A stretch of DNA of 35,858 bases, from assembly GCA_017536635.1 (NCBI GenBank), contig JAFXHA010000051.1, forward strand, positions 1 through 35,858, read 5' to 3'. The stretch's first letter is position 1, and the number at the start of each line of letters is the position of its first letter. Of this stretch, positions 23,357 through 31,798 are shown piece by piece. The DNA is from Clostridia bacterium. Lineage in GTDB: Bacteria; Bacillota; Clostridia; Oscillospirales; CAG-272. The notes under the pieces were generated by a model. The model searched no databases, was not told the DNA's origin, and saw nothing but the letters and a program-made list of their open reading frames with translations. A program made the translations under genes and the position numbers.

Positions 23357-24682
23357 ATGCAAGAAAAAAATGACGACCGTGTCATACGCATCGGCGGAGT
23401 GCCGAACGAAAAACAAAGGCTGTTCTTTGATTCACGTGCGCGCTTTACGGCGTACGGCGGGGCGAGAGGCGGCGGCAAATCCTGGGCACTGCGGCGCAAG
23501 CTTGTGGCGTTGTGCCTCAGATACGCGGGCATAAAATGTTTGCTCGTCAGACGAAGTCTGCCCGAGCTAAAAACCAATCATCTCTTCGCCTTTATCAAGG
23601 AGTACGGTGCACTCTTTACCTACAAGGAATCCGAAAAAACGCTTTACTTTCACAACGGAAGCGTAATAATTCTGGGCTATTGCGCCTACGACAAGGATGC
23701 TCTGCGATATCAGGGTCAGGAATTCGACATTATAGCCATCGACGAGGCAACACAGCTGAGTGAACACAGATTTTCAATTTTCAAGGCCTGTCTGCGAGGC
23801 ACGAATCCCTTCCCCCGAAGAATGTATCTGACCTGCAATCCCGGCGGCATCGGACATTCCTGGGTAAAAAGGCTTTTCATCGACAGAAGCTTTCGAGAGG
23901 ACGAGGATCCTAAGGACTACTTCTTTATTCAGGCACTGGTGTTTGATAATCCGATACTGACGGACGCCGATTCGGATTACGTGGCATCGCTGCGGTCTCT
24001 GCCACCTACATTGCGCGATGCCTGGCTCTACGGTGATTGGAACGTATTTGAAGGACAGTTCTTCCCCGAGTTCGACGCTTCGCTCCACGTTTGCGAGCCA
24101 TCGGTCATTCCAAATTTCACAAAGCGGTTTGTCGCATTCGATTACGGGCTTGATATGCTTGCGGCACTACTTATATCGGTAGACGAGAAAGGAAATCTTT
24201 TCATTGAGGACGAGGTATGCGTCTCAGGACTCATTTTGTCCGAGGCAGCAGAAAAAGTCGCCGCTCTGTGTCGCGGCAGAACGGTAGAATTCGCGGTCTG
24301 CTCGCCCGATCTTTGGAACAGGCGTCAGGACAGCGGAAGAAGCGGATTTGAAATAATGCAGTACGTATCCGGAATGCCTCCGATGATACCCGCCGATAAC
24401 CGACGGATACCCGGCTGGCGTGTGCTTCGCGAGTATCTCACGCCTCGCGAGGATCAGCCTTATCTTCGTATATCGTCGGTATGCCGAGAGCTCATACGCT
24501 CAATGCCTGCCCTTCTTTGTGATACCTCTCGCCCTGAGGATGCATCAGGTGAGCCGCACGCGATAACCCACGCTCCAGAGGCGCTCAGATACGCGGTTAT
24601 GAGCCGATGCCCGCCTCCCGAGTCGCGACAATACGATGACTTTTATTTTCCACAAAAAAACAAAATAAGCTTATTCGACTGA
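23357..24682 (+). CDS. Phage terminase large subunit
   Basis: The packaging motor: an ATPase that pumps DNA into the procapsid and a nuclease that cuts it. The 441-residue protein has Walker A GGARGGGKS (34-42), Walker B IIAIDEA with D129 and E130, and a motif like TCNPGG (coupling). The RNase H-like nuclease starts at FDYG with D262, with a second acid at D318 (SPDLW). The third acidic position, commonly Asp in a DALRY-like motif, reads Glu at E408 (PEALRY). ATG at 23357 is chosen; a frame-extending ATG at 23321 lies within the small terminase gene. The ribosome site is weak, so coupling to the upstream gene is likely. Confidence 0.93.
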   Translation: MQEKNDDRVIRIGGVPNEKQRLFFDSRARFTAYGGARGGGKSWALRRKLVALCLRYAGIKCLLVRRSLPELKTNHLFAFIKEYGALFTYKESEKTLYFHNGSVIILGYCAYDKDALRYQGQEFDIIAIDEATQLSEHRFSIFKACLRGTNPFPRRMYLTCNPGGIGHSWVKRLFIDRSFREDEDPKDYFFIQALVFDNPILTDADSDYVASLRSLPPTLRDAWLYGDWNVFEGQFFPEFDASLHVCEPSVIPNFTKRFVAFDYGLDMLAALLISVDEKGNLFIEDEVCVSGLILSEAAEKVAALCRGRTVEFAVCSPDLWNRRQDSGRSGFEIMQYVSGMPPMIPADNRRIPGWRVLREYLTPREDQPYLRISSVCRELIRSMPALLCDTSRPEDASGEPHAITHAPEALRYAVMSRCPPPESRQYDDFYFPQKNKISLFD

Positions 24683-24744
24683 CGAAAATAAAAAAGTCCG
24701 TGCAATACGGTCGAAAAGCTTTTTATGAAAGCGAGGATGACTGA

Positions 24745-26490
24745 ATGTCAGACAAAAAAAGAAGCAGCGCCCGTTTCTCACTCAAGATAGATAATTTTGA
24801 CGGAGTAAATGACGGCGCCAAACACAAGGATCCCGTCGGTAGCTCGCAGATAGTTAATTTTCGCATAGACAAAAACGGTTCTCTCAAAAAACGCTGCGGA
24901 TTCAAAAAAATCGTGGAGACGGAAGACGACATTGACGGTGTATGGTCAGGAAAGCTTTTCGGCGAAAACAAGATCATATTCGTTGCTGACTCAAGCATAT
25001 ACGAGTATACGCCTGCGGGGGTTCGGTTGATAGGTCAGATAGACGGGCTCAGCGATAGCGAGTACAGTATATTTTTCTATGATAATTGCTTGTATTTTCT
25101 TAACTCTGCAGGTATGTACCGTCTTGACGAGATGGGGCTTTCAACACCTATCTGCTATGTACCTCTTATAGGCAAGGATTGGCCAAGCGGCTGGATAGGA
25201 CCTGAGAACGAGAAAAAAAACCTGCTCTCAGACTACGTAAGGATCTCCTATCGTATCGAAGAAAATCCTGTAAAATATCTGCGTATTACCGAAAAGGCAG
25301 AGCAAATAATATCCGTTTATAAAAACGGAGTGCTTCAAGAGCCCGACGATTATAAGATCGACAACGAATTTTTGGTCATAACGCCACCTTATATAAACGA
25401 AGGAGACGTATTTGAGATTACGATTAAATGTTTTTGCGCTACGGATTCTCTCTCACTCGATGCAAGAAGCGCCACTCAATGCACCCTGCTCGGCGGTATT
25501 GAGAAAAAACGCCCATATTTATGGGGAAGCGCCAAGGGAGATTCGGTATACGTATGCAAGCAGCTAACCGCAGAGCAAAAAAGCGAAGCGAATCGCTTTA
25601 TTTCCTGTGTTCCCTTTTACGTTACCGAGGACGATATAATTACGGTCGGCACGGGAAGCCACAAGGTAATGGCACTTTCAAAGCATCTTGGAAGAACTTT
25701 GATATTTACCGAAAACGATACTTGGCGCTCTACCGCAGACGGAGAGGTAGCGCTTGATTCGGACGGACAAAATATTCGCATATCGGATATATCCCCCATC
25801 GGCATCAATACCTCAATAGGAGTACGTACGTTAGGCGGAGTTACGCTTGTCGGTAACGATCCGATCAGTATAGGAGATCATTCTCTATTCAGATGGACGT
25901 CCAACACTGACGAGCTTGACGAGCAGAACGCATATTCGATATCCTCTGAAATAGATTCCTTGGTCAACGATTCGTTCAGAGAGAAAAGTGCCGTATATTT
26001 TGACAGAGGGCGAGGAGAGCTGTATTTTTACTCAAATGTTGCCGCCTCTGATGTATGGGTATGGAACGTATCAAGTAAAAAATGGGTATGCTTTGACGGA
26101 TTTGAGCCTTCGTATATGTTTGAGTATGACGGAGAAACAGCCTTTGTAAGCGGAAACACGATTTGCGTTTTTTACGATTATCTGACCTGCGATGTGATCG
26201 ATTCGGATAATCGCGATATCGAAGCAACCTTCACTTCCAACCCGATAGACTTCGGCTGCTTTGAGGATAAGCACGTAAGCTCTCTGCGGGCATATACATC
26301 GGGCGGCGTTACCTTCGAGCTGTTTTACGACGAAAGCGAATCTCCTGACGGCATCATTGAGATCAAGGATAACGAGCGTGTTATTGCAAAGAGGATCTCG
26401 GGTAAGCGATTCAAGCAGGTTACGATCCGTATAAGCGCAAGCGGCGACGCTCAGCAGAGCGTTCACTCCGTAGAGCTTACCGCCAGATAA
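24745..26490 (+). CDS. Phage beta-propeller protein, gp10/DNA-stabilisation-like
   Basis: A 581-residue, beta-rich protein without membrane segments. The N-terminus (FDGVNDGAKHKDP, then NFRIDKNGSLKKRCGFK) follows the pattern seen in podovirus tail-hub or packaged-DNA stabilisation proteins such as P22 gp10, in which a loaded-genome plug is built from a beta-propeller. Repeated blade-like segments follow (for example SIYEYTPAGVRLIGQIDGL, LYFLNSAGMYRLDE, VWVWNVSSKKWVCFDGF). GAGGATGA precedes its ATG. It sits between the large terminase and the portal, earlier than in P22. The family call is by pattern and position, not by strong motif. Confidence 0.6.
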   Translation: MSDKKRSSARFSLKIDNFDGVNDGAKHKDPVGSSQIVNFRIDKNGSLKKRCGFKKIVETEDDIDGVWSGKLFGENKIIFVADSSIYEYTPAGVRLIGQIDGLSDSEYSIFFYDNCLYFLNSAGMYRLDEMGLSTPICYVPLIGKDWPSGWIGPENEKKNLLSDYVRISYRIEENPVKYLRITEKAEQIISVYKNGVLQEPDDYKIDNEFLVITPPYINEGDVFEITIKCFCATDSLSLDARSATQCTLLGGIEKKRPYLWGSAKGDSVYVCKQLTAEQKSEANRFISCVPFYVTEDDIITVGTGSHKVMALSKHLGRTLIFTENDTWRSTADGEVALDSDGQNIRISDISPIGINTSIGVRTLGGVTLVGNDPISIGDHSLFRWTSNTDELDEQNAYSISSEIDSLVNDSFREKSAVYFDRGRGELYFYSNVAASDVWVWNVSSKKWVCFDGFEPSYMFEYDGETAFVSGNTICVFYDYLTCDVIDSDNRDIEATFTSNPIDFGCFEDKHVSSLRAYTSGGVTFELFYDESESPDGIIEIKDNERVIAKRISGKRFKQVTIRISASGDAQQSVHSVELTAR

Positions 26491-26523
26491 CCTTTATTTT
26501 AGGAAAATAATGAAAGGAATTTT

Positions 26524-28113
26524 ATGAACAAATTTACTAACAAGGCTTGGCAGCAATACGAAGCGGGCAAGGAATACAAGAGGCGGATAGGTCTTTACGA
26601 GACGGTCAGCCGAAATGAAGCCTTTTACCGCGGAGACCAATGGAAAAGCGGCGAGGGGGGAGATCTGCCGAAGCCTGTATTCAATCTTATTCGCAGAGTG
26701 CTCGACTATCTTATCTGCTCGGTTGCCTCGGCGGATATCTCTATCAAATTTTCGGACGAAAATCTTCCCTTTGCCGACAGAAAAAAGGAGCGAGACGCTA
26801 TTATCGCCGCGACCGATGCACTGTCGGAAAACGCGGCATACCGCTGGGAGAGAACGGGAATGGACAGAAGGCTACTTTCCGCGCTCACCGATGCGGCTAT
26901 CAGCGGAGACGGTATATTTTACTGCTATTGGGAGCCATCTCTTCCCTCTCCTCAGCTTTATAGCGGAGATATAGTTACCGAGACCTGCGACAACGTAAAT
27001 CTCTTTGTCGCAAACGTAAACCGCGCAGATATTCAATCTCAGGATTACATAATTCTTTCGGGACGCTCCACCGTAGCTCAGCTTCGTGCAGAGGCGCGCT
27101 CGTTCGGTGTTTCCGAGGAAGAGATCGAGAAGATCGTCGCTGACGACGATATTGCATATCAGTCGGGAAAGCTCTCCAGATACGAGCTTTCGGGTGCTGA
27201 GGACGAGAAAAAGGCTACGTATATTATCAAATTTTGGAAGGAAGACGGCAAGGTATGCTTTGAAAAATCCACTCGCGAGTGCGTTATCAGACGTGTTCGC
27301 ACCGAGTGCCATCTCTATCCCGTAGCTTATTTCAACTGGATGCCTACAAAGAATTCCTTCCACGGCACCTCTCCCGTAACAGCGCTCATACCCAATCAGA
27401 AGTACATAAACCGTGCATATGCTATGGCTATGAAGCATATGACCGATACTGCGTTTTCAAAGGTCATCTACGATAAATCAAAGATCCCCGAATGGTCAAA
27501 CGAGGTTGGACAGGCTATCGCGGCAGTCGGCGGCGGAAACATTGCCGATGCGGTCTCGGTAGTCAGATCGGGCGATATGCAGAACGGATATATGGAGCTT
27601 ATTGAAAGCGCGGTAACTCTCACCAAGGATATAATGGGGGCTACCGACTCGGCTCTCGGAAATCTTGAGGCAGACAACACGAGCGCTATTCTCGCGCTTC
27701 AGGAGACCTCAAAGATCCCGTTACGCCAGATAAGAACGTCGTTTTACCGTTGCATCGAGGAGCTTGCGCTTATCTGGGCGGATATGATCTGCGCATATTA
27801 TCCTAACGAAAGACTGCTTCCCTGCAAAACTCTTGATTCCGTCGTAGCAAAGCAGACGGATCTGGGAGTTCTCAAGCGCAATATGCTCTGCGCCACGGTG
27901 GATATCGCCGAGGTAAGCCGTTACAGCGCGGCAACCGCACAATCTATGCTTGACAAGCTGCTCGACGGCAATTTCATAACCGCAGAGGAATACGTCAAGC
28001 GAATCCCCTCGGGAATCATTCCCGAAAGACAAACGCTCGTTGAAGCAATAGCCGAAAGAATCAAGGCAGAAGAGGAGGCAAAGGAATATTTTGAAAGCAC
28101 TCAAAAAGAATGA
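26524..28113 (+). CDS. Phage portal protein, P22-type
   Basis: Twelve copies of the portal form the DNA entry ring at one vertex of the capsid. The 529-residue protein starts with NEAFYRGDQW and PKPVFNLIRRVLDY, typical of P22-like portals, followed by the GDGIFYCYWEP block, SFHGTSPVTALIPNQKYINR, and the MGATDSALGNLEADNTSAILALQETSKIPL region that is highly conserved in this family. The C-terminus has a long helical barrel-like part (EAIAERIKAEEEAKEYFE). AAAGGA precedes the ATG. The end overlaps the scaffold gene by 23 bases. Confidence 0.92.
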   Translation: MNKFTNKAWQQYEAGKEYKRRIGLYETVSRNEAFYRGDQWKSGEGGDLPKPVFNLIRRVLDYLICSVASADISIKFSDENLPFADRKKERDAIIAATDALSENAAYRWERTGMDRRLLSALTDAAISGDGIFYCYWEPSLPSPQLYSGDIVTETCDNVNLFVANVNRADIQSQDYIILSGRSTVAQLRAEARSFGVSEEEIEKIVADDDIAYQSGKLSRYELSGAEDEKKATYIIKFWKEDGKVCFEKSTRECVIRRVRTECHLYPVAYFNWMPTKNSFHGTSPVTALIPNQKYINRAYAMAMKHMTDTAFSKVIYDKSKIPEWSNEVGQAIAAVGGGNIADAVSVVRSGDMQNGYMELIESAVTLTKDIMGATDSALGNLEADNTSAILALQETSKIPLRQIRTSFYRCIEELALIWADMICAYYPNERLLPCKTLDSVVAKQTDLGVLKRNMLCATVDIAEVSRYSAATAQSMLDKLLDGNFITAEEYVKRIPSGIIPERQTLVEAIAERIKAEEEAKEYFESTQKE

Positions 28114-28696
28114 GCTCGACGAAAAAGAAATCATTTCCGACGATAACGTTGAGCAGATAAGCGAGGACAAGGAGGTCGATAGCATTGATGAAACGAAAGC
28201 ATCAGAGGATATTTCAGACGATGGAGCATCTGATCTGCCTGTGGAGGCTGATCAGACTGATGATATCGAGGAGATCTCGCAAGAAGAAGAAATAAGCGAA
28301 GGCGAGCAGCCCGACGGCGAGCTTGAACGTCTGCGCACGGAAAACCGTGAGCTGCGTGCAGAGCTGGAACGCGCCAAACGCCTTGAAGCCGAGCTCTCGG
28401 ACTTTGCCGAGATCTTTCCCGAACAGAATATCAGAGCAATTCCCGACGAGGTGTGGCAGGACGTAAAAAAGGGTAATTCCCTTTCCGCCGCCTTTGCGCT
28501 TTACGAAAAAAAGCGTATGAATCTTGAGGCGCGTGCCGACAAGATCAACCAGCTAAACGCCTACCGCTCATCCGGTCAGGCGGGCAGCAATACCGCGCGC
28601 GAATATTTCTCGCCCGATGAGGTAAGAGCCATGTCGCAGAGCGAGGTTCGCGCAAACTATCAAAGAATAATTGAATCCATGAAAAAATGGAACTAA
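28091..28696 (+). CDS. Phage scaffold protein
   Basis: A 201-residue scaffold that would direct coat assembly and then leave or be degraded. The N-terminal half (about 10-75) is very acidic, with runs such as EEISQEEEISEGE. A coiled coil follows (LERLRTENRELRAELERAK). The C-terminus carries YFSPDEVRAMSQSEVRANYQ, the coat-binding type of ending seen in podovirus scaffolds. It appears to start at a TTG at 28091 with AAAGGA five bases upstream and GGAGG a little further back; no in-frame ATG exists nearby. It overlaps the portal gene end, which suggests translational coupling. Confidence 0.85.
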   Translation: MKALKKNELDEKEIISDDNVEQISEDKEVDSIDETKASEDISDDGASDLPVEADQTDDIEEISQEEEISEGEQPDGELERLRTENRELRAELERAKRLEAELSDFAEIFPEQNIRAIPDEVWQDVKKGNSLSAAFALYEKKRMNLEARADKINQLNAYRSSGQAGSNTAREYFSPDEVRAMSQSEVRANYQRIIESMKKWN

Positions 28697-28728
28697 AAAA
28701 TTTTTAAATTAAGAAAGGATAATTAAAA

Positions 28729-29547
28729 ATGGCAATTACTAACTTTATTCCCACAGTATGGAGCGAAAATCTCTACAAGGAGCTCGACAAGCAGTATGTC
28801 GCAGTAGCAAACTGCAACCGTGATTACGAGGGAGACATCAAGAATGCCGGCTCGGTAGTCAAGATCTGCGGCGTTGGCTCGATCACTATCAACAATTACA
28901 GCAAAAATATCGATATGTCCAACCCCCAGGCACTCTCCGACACGGTAAGAGATCTTACTATCAACCAGGCAAAATACTTCAATTTCCAGATCGATGACAT
29001 CGACAAGGCTCAGGCCTCTCCCAAGCTTATGGACGCGGCTATGTCCGTTGCCGCAAGTGCTCTTGCGGATATGGCGGATAAGTACGTTTACAGTCTGTAC
29101 GAGGCGGCAGGAAGCACCGTTGATGCAACGGCAGCTGACGAGAACAACATCATCGCTTCCATAATCGAGGCAAGACAGAAGCTTTATGAGAACAACGTTT
29201 CCGATGCGTCGGGAATCGTTATCGAGGTATCTCCCGCTGTCGCTTCCCTTATTCTCAAGGCAAAGGTAGCTCTCTCCTCTGACAATGCGGAGACGCTTGA
29301 GACCGGTTGTCTCGGAAGCATAGGTGGCTGCAAGGTATTTGTTTCCAACAATATCGCTGTAGAGGACAACGTACACAAGTGCATTATCCGTACCAAGAGA
29401 GCGATCGCTTTTGCTGAGCAGCTCTCCGAGATCGTTGCTTACCGTCCCGAGAAGCGCTTTGCTGACGCGCTCAAGGGCTTGCATCTCTACGGCGCAAGTG
29501 TTGTATATCCCTCGGAAATGGTACTTCTCAACGTTACCGTTGCGTAA
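28729..29547 (+). CDS. Phage major coat protein, P22 gp5-like
   Basis: The 272-residue protein begins FIPTVWSENLYKELDKQYVAVANCNRDY, a classic start for HK97-fold coat proteins of podovirus heads, with GSVVKICGVGSITINNY, then LTINQAKYFNFQIDDIDKAQ. The C-terminus ends with HLYGASVVYPSEMVLLNVTVA, a typical final strand. It is shorter than P22 gp5 (430 residues), so it probably lacks the extra insertion domain. AGAAAGGA precedes the ATG. It lies directly after the scaffold gene, as expected for a head module. A long antisense ORF on the other strand is a shadow of its codon bias. Confidence 0.92.
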   Translation: MAITNFIPTVWSENLYKELDKQYVAVANCNRDYEGDIKNAGSVVKICGVGSITINNYSKNIDMSNPQALSDTVRDLTINQAKYFNFQIDDIDKAQASPKLMDAAMSVAASALADMADKYVYSLYEAAGSTVDATAADENNIIASIIEARQKLYENNVSDASGIVIEVSPAVASLILKAKVALSSDNAETLETGCLGSIGGCKVFVSNNIAVEDNVHKCIIRTKRAIAFAEQLSEIVAYRPEKRFADALKGLHLYGASVVYPSEMVLLNVTVA

Positions 29548-29556
29548 TACGTGCCT

Positions 29557-29949
29557 ATGACCAACAAGGATATTTACCTTGCATCTCTGAGGCTGATCGC
29601 CGAAAGCACAGACGAGAGTGATAACGAGGACTATGCAGAGCGCGCGTATTATATTCTCGCGGCGTTCTGCTCGACAGTCCACGATATAAACAATTCGCTC
29701 CGTCGCGCTAAAGGGCTTGTGGCGCTTGAGGCATCGGAAAAGGTATGTCTTGAGGAAAACGGTGCTTTTCCCTGCGAGTCTCGTCTTGCCTCTGCCGCGG
29801 CACACTATCTCGGCGCTATGCTGACGATAGACGCATTTCCCGATCTTTCGGACAAGCTCTATGATAAATACTGCGATCTCATATCACGGATCGCAGATGC
29901 GCTACCTGCGGCAGTTGAAAAAATATCCGACGTTTATTATTTCGACTGA
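29557..29949 (+). CDS. Probable head-tail adaptor (gp4-like) closing the phage cassette
   Basis: A 130-residue helical protein immediately after the coat gene, the place of the gp4-type adaptor that seals the portal ring. Residues show regular alpha-helices (SLRLIAESTDESDNEDY, YYILAAFCSTVHDINNSLR, RLASAAAHYLGAML, DKYCDLISRIADAL), as in gp4/gp6 connector proteins. There is no clear ribosome site; the start is the ATG at 29557 or an in-frame GTG at 29551. The call depends on position, size and helical pattern. It is the last gene before the cassette terminator, and no tail gene follows. Confidence 0.6.
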   Translation: MTNKDIYLASLRLIAESTDESDNEDYAERAYYILAAFCSTVHDINNSLRRAKGLVALEASEKVCLEENGAFPCESRLASAAAHYLGAMLTIDAFPDLSDKLYDKYCDLISRIADALPAAVEKISDVYYFD

Positions 29950-29990
29950 TCATATGATATTTTGATAGTCGTATGAAATAAACACTCGGA

Positions 29991-30031
29991 GCGCCAAGAT
30001 AATCAAAGTATTATCTTGGCGCATATTTTTT
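29991..30031 (+). terminator. Terminator ending the phage head cassette
   Basis: A perfect 13-bp stem (GCGCCAAGATAAT and complement, loop CAAAGT) is followed by ATA and seven T residues. Confidence 0.9.
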
Positions 30032-30051
30032 TGTAAAAATATCGAATTTTA

Positions 30052-30080
30052 TTGAAAAAGGCACCAAAATATAGTATAAT
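30052..30080 (+). promoter_or_regulatory. Promoter of the phosphopantetheinyl transferase unit
   Basis: TTGAAA (30052-30057) and a perfect TATAAT (30075-30080) are 17 bases apart, directly after the phage cassette terminator. Confidence 0.85.
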
Positions 30081-30121
30081 AATAAAAGATATTTATTTCG
30101 ATTTTTTGAAGGGAGTCGCGT

Positions 30122-30793
30122 ATGATAAGAATATTTCTCTTCGATAGGCGACTCTTGCAGGAAGACACGCCAATCGACTTTGGGAAAGCAGAGACAGAAC
30201 GCATAAGCGCCATAAGGAATCCGACTCGTCGGGATGAAAGCCTTGCAGCGCTCACAGCACTTAGCGAGCTGATAAGGATCTCATTTGGAGACGTTAACCT
30301 TGAGATATTACGCGATAAAAACGGGAAACCGTATTTTAAGAACAGTGATATTTCCTTTTCGCTTTCTCATTCAGGCGACATCTCTGTGGCAGCTCTGTGT
30401 GATGAAAAATACAACCTTATCGGTGTTGATGTCGAAAAAATAGCAGATCGGGCAAATATTGAAGAATTATCTCAAAGATTTTTCAGCTCCGACGAAAAAC
30501 AGGAGTTTATCAAGCGCGGCAAGGCGCAAAAAGCATTTTTTGACATTTGGACAAAAAAAGAAGCCTATGCCAAAATGACGGGCGAAGGACTCGCATCGGT
30601 ACTTGGAGATCAAGCACATCGCGGAAGCAAGAACGCTGAGTCGATATGTTACGAATTTTACAATAATTCCGACATATATTCCCTATCTATATGCTGTTCT
30701 TCAAAAATCAAAAATGTCGAATTTTACAATAATTCCTCTAATATAAAAATAAAAAATCATCGGACAAAAGGTGTTAAAAATGATGGATTTTAA
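30122..30793 (+). CDS. 4'-phosphopantetheinyl transferase, Sfp-type
   Basis: Transfers the phosphopantetheine arm of CoA to a Ser of a carrier protein. The 223-residue protein has the three Sfp-family blocks: FSLSHSG (79-85), GVDVE with D103 and E105, and WTKKEAYAK (143-151) with E147 and K151. The last 50 residues are AT-rich and low in complexity, with the peptide FYNNS twice; the DNA repeats exactly at 30652-30670 and 30718-30736. GGGAG precedes the ATG. No polyketide or peptide synthase is in the window, so the target carrier (fatty-acid ACP or a distant cluster) is unknown. Its end overlaps the PHP gene by 14 bases. Confidence 0.9.
   Translation: MIRIFLFDRRLLQEDTPIDFGKAETERISAIRNPTRRDESLAALTALSELIRISFGDVNLEILRDKNGKPYFKNSDISFSLSHSGDISVAALCDEKYNLIGVDVEKIADRANIEELSQRFFSSDEKQEFIKRGKAQKAFFDIWTKKEAYAKMTGEGLASVLGDQAHRGSKNAESICYEFYNNSDIYSLSICCSSKIKNVEFYNNSSNIKIKNHRTKGVKNDGF
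30652..30736 (+). repeat. Exact 19-base direct repeat inside the transferase gene
   Basis: CGAATTTTACAATAATTCC occurs at 30652-30670 and again at 30718-30736. The copies are 66 bases apart, so the repeat is in frame and encodes EFYNNS both times. The sequence between them does not look duplicated. Confidence 0.85.
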
Positions 30794-31496
30794 AAATATC
30801 GCAAATGCTTATCCTTACAAATCAGAGCTGCACGCTCACACAAGTCCCGTTAGTCGCTGTAGTGAAATTCCTGTTACCGACTTTGTTGAAAATTACATTT
30901 CGCTCGGATGTGATTCGTTGGTTATTACAAACCACCTAACCCCCGAATACGCCGATCCGCTCTTCCCCGATTACAATGCCGAGTACTATCTTTCGGATTA
31001 TTTTGCAGCGCTTGACTACGCAAAAGGAAAGGATATCAACATTATTCTCGGTGTCGAAATAAGATTTCCCGAAAATGCTAATGACTATCTCATTTACGGA
31101 GTTTCGCCCGAGGATATTGAAAAGATGATCGAGCTTTTGCCCGAAAATCTTGAAAATTTCTACAAAAAGTTCAAAAGCAGTAAAAACGTTATACTTCAGG
31201 CGCATCCGTTTAGAAAGAGAATGGTGCTTGCCCCGCTTTCTTCTATTGACGGGATCGAGACGATGAATATGCACCCCGGCCACAATTCTGCGGTTGCGGT
31301 TGCTGCCAAATACGCAAGAGACAATGGGCTGCTCGTATCCGGCGGCACGGATTATCATCATCCGGGGCATCAGGGAATGTGTCTTATGCGCACAGAGACA
31401 CCTTTGAGAGATTCCTTTGACGTCGCCGAAGCGATAAAATCAAAGAATTTCCTGTTTGACCTATCGGGACATCTCGTTGTTCCCTATCTTCATTAA
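30780..31496 (+). CDS. PHP-domain phosphoesterase
   Basis: A 238-residue member of the polymerase and histidinol phosphatase superfamily, which uses a metal cluster to cleave phosphate esters. Motifs: the first H-x-H (SELHAHTSPVSRC, H18 and H20), GVEIR, QAHPFRKRM and the last GGTDYHHPGH. The size and motif order fit small stand-alone PHP enzymes rather than DNA polymerase domains. The start is taken as the first of two adjacent ATGs (30780), with AAAGGTG just upstream; a GTG at 30771 is also in frame. It overlaps the transferase gene by 14 bases and is probably coupled to it. Substrate unknown. Confidence 0.9.
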   Translation: MMDFKNIANAYPYKSELHAHTSPVSRCSEIPVTDFVENYISLGCDSLVITNHLTPEYADPLFPDYNAEYYLSDYFAALDYAKGKDINIILGVEIRFPENANDYLIYGVSPEDIEKMIELLPENLENFYKKFKSSKNVILQAHPFRKRMVLAPLSSIDGIETMNMHPGHNSAVAVAAKYARDNGLLVSGGTDYHHPGHQGMCLMRTETPLRDSFDVAEAIKSKNFLFDLSGHLVVPYLH

Positions 31497-31519
31497 ATTT
31501 AAAATTACGGAGGTATATT

Positions 31520-31795
31520 ATGGCAAAATATAATTGGAGCATTAACGAACTCGTACAAGACGAGGAAAACAATGAAAAAGAGGTGCTTCACAGCGTTTCT
31601 CTCTCCTGCTCATTCCTAACCGGACGCGCTATCATTACCATTGATGGAGATGAGTACAATATAAGCGTCAAGCCCTTCAAGCTTCGCGGCACAAGCCAGA
31701 TGTTCAGACTCGGCGAGATGCCTGCGGTCATCGACTTTCCCAAGAGCGGAAAGCCTTCTGTAAAAATAGGAAGCGAGACTTACGAGGCAAAATAA
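31520..31795 (+). CDS. Small unknown protein (91 residues)
   Basis: I do not recognise this protein. It has a good ribosome site (GGAGGT), no signal or membrane segment, and a pattern of short beta strands (SVSLSCSFLTGRAIITIDGDEYNISV, split here by glycine turns) ending in KPSVKIGSETYEAK. It lies in the same unit as the PHP protein and the MFS permease, with four bases before the permease start. Its codon use matches its neighbours, so it is likely real. Confidence 0.7.
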   Translation: MAKYNWSINELVQDEENNEKEVLHSVSLSCSFLTGRAIITIDGDEYNISVKPFKLRGTSQMFRLGEMPAVIDFPKSGKPSVKIGSETYEAK

Positions 31796-31798
31796 GGA

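Noticed and set aside
28723..29805. A 360-codon open frame on the minus strand opposite the coat gene.
   Set aside because: It is an artefact of the coat gene's codon bias. It has no ribosome site, no recognisable domain, and the opposite strand encodes a clear coat protein.
22800..30050. A complete inducible prophage.
   Set aside because: No integrase, repressor, replication, tail, tailspike, holin or endolysin gene is present. No flanking att-like direct repeat or tRNA gene was found by eye.
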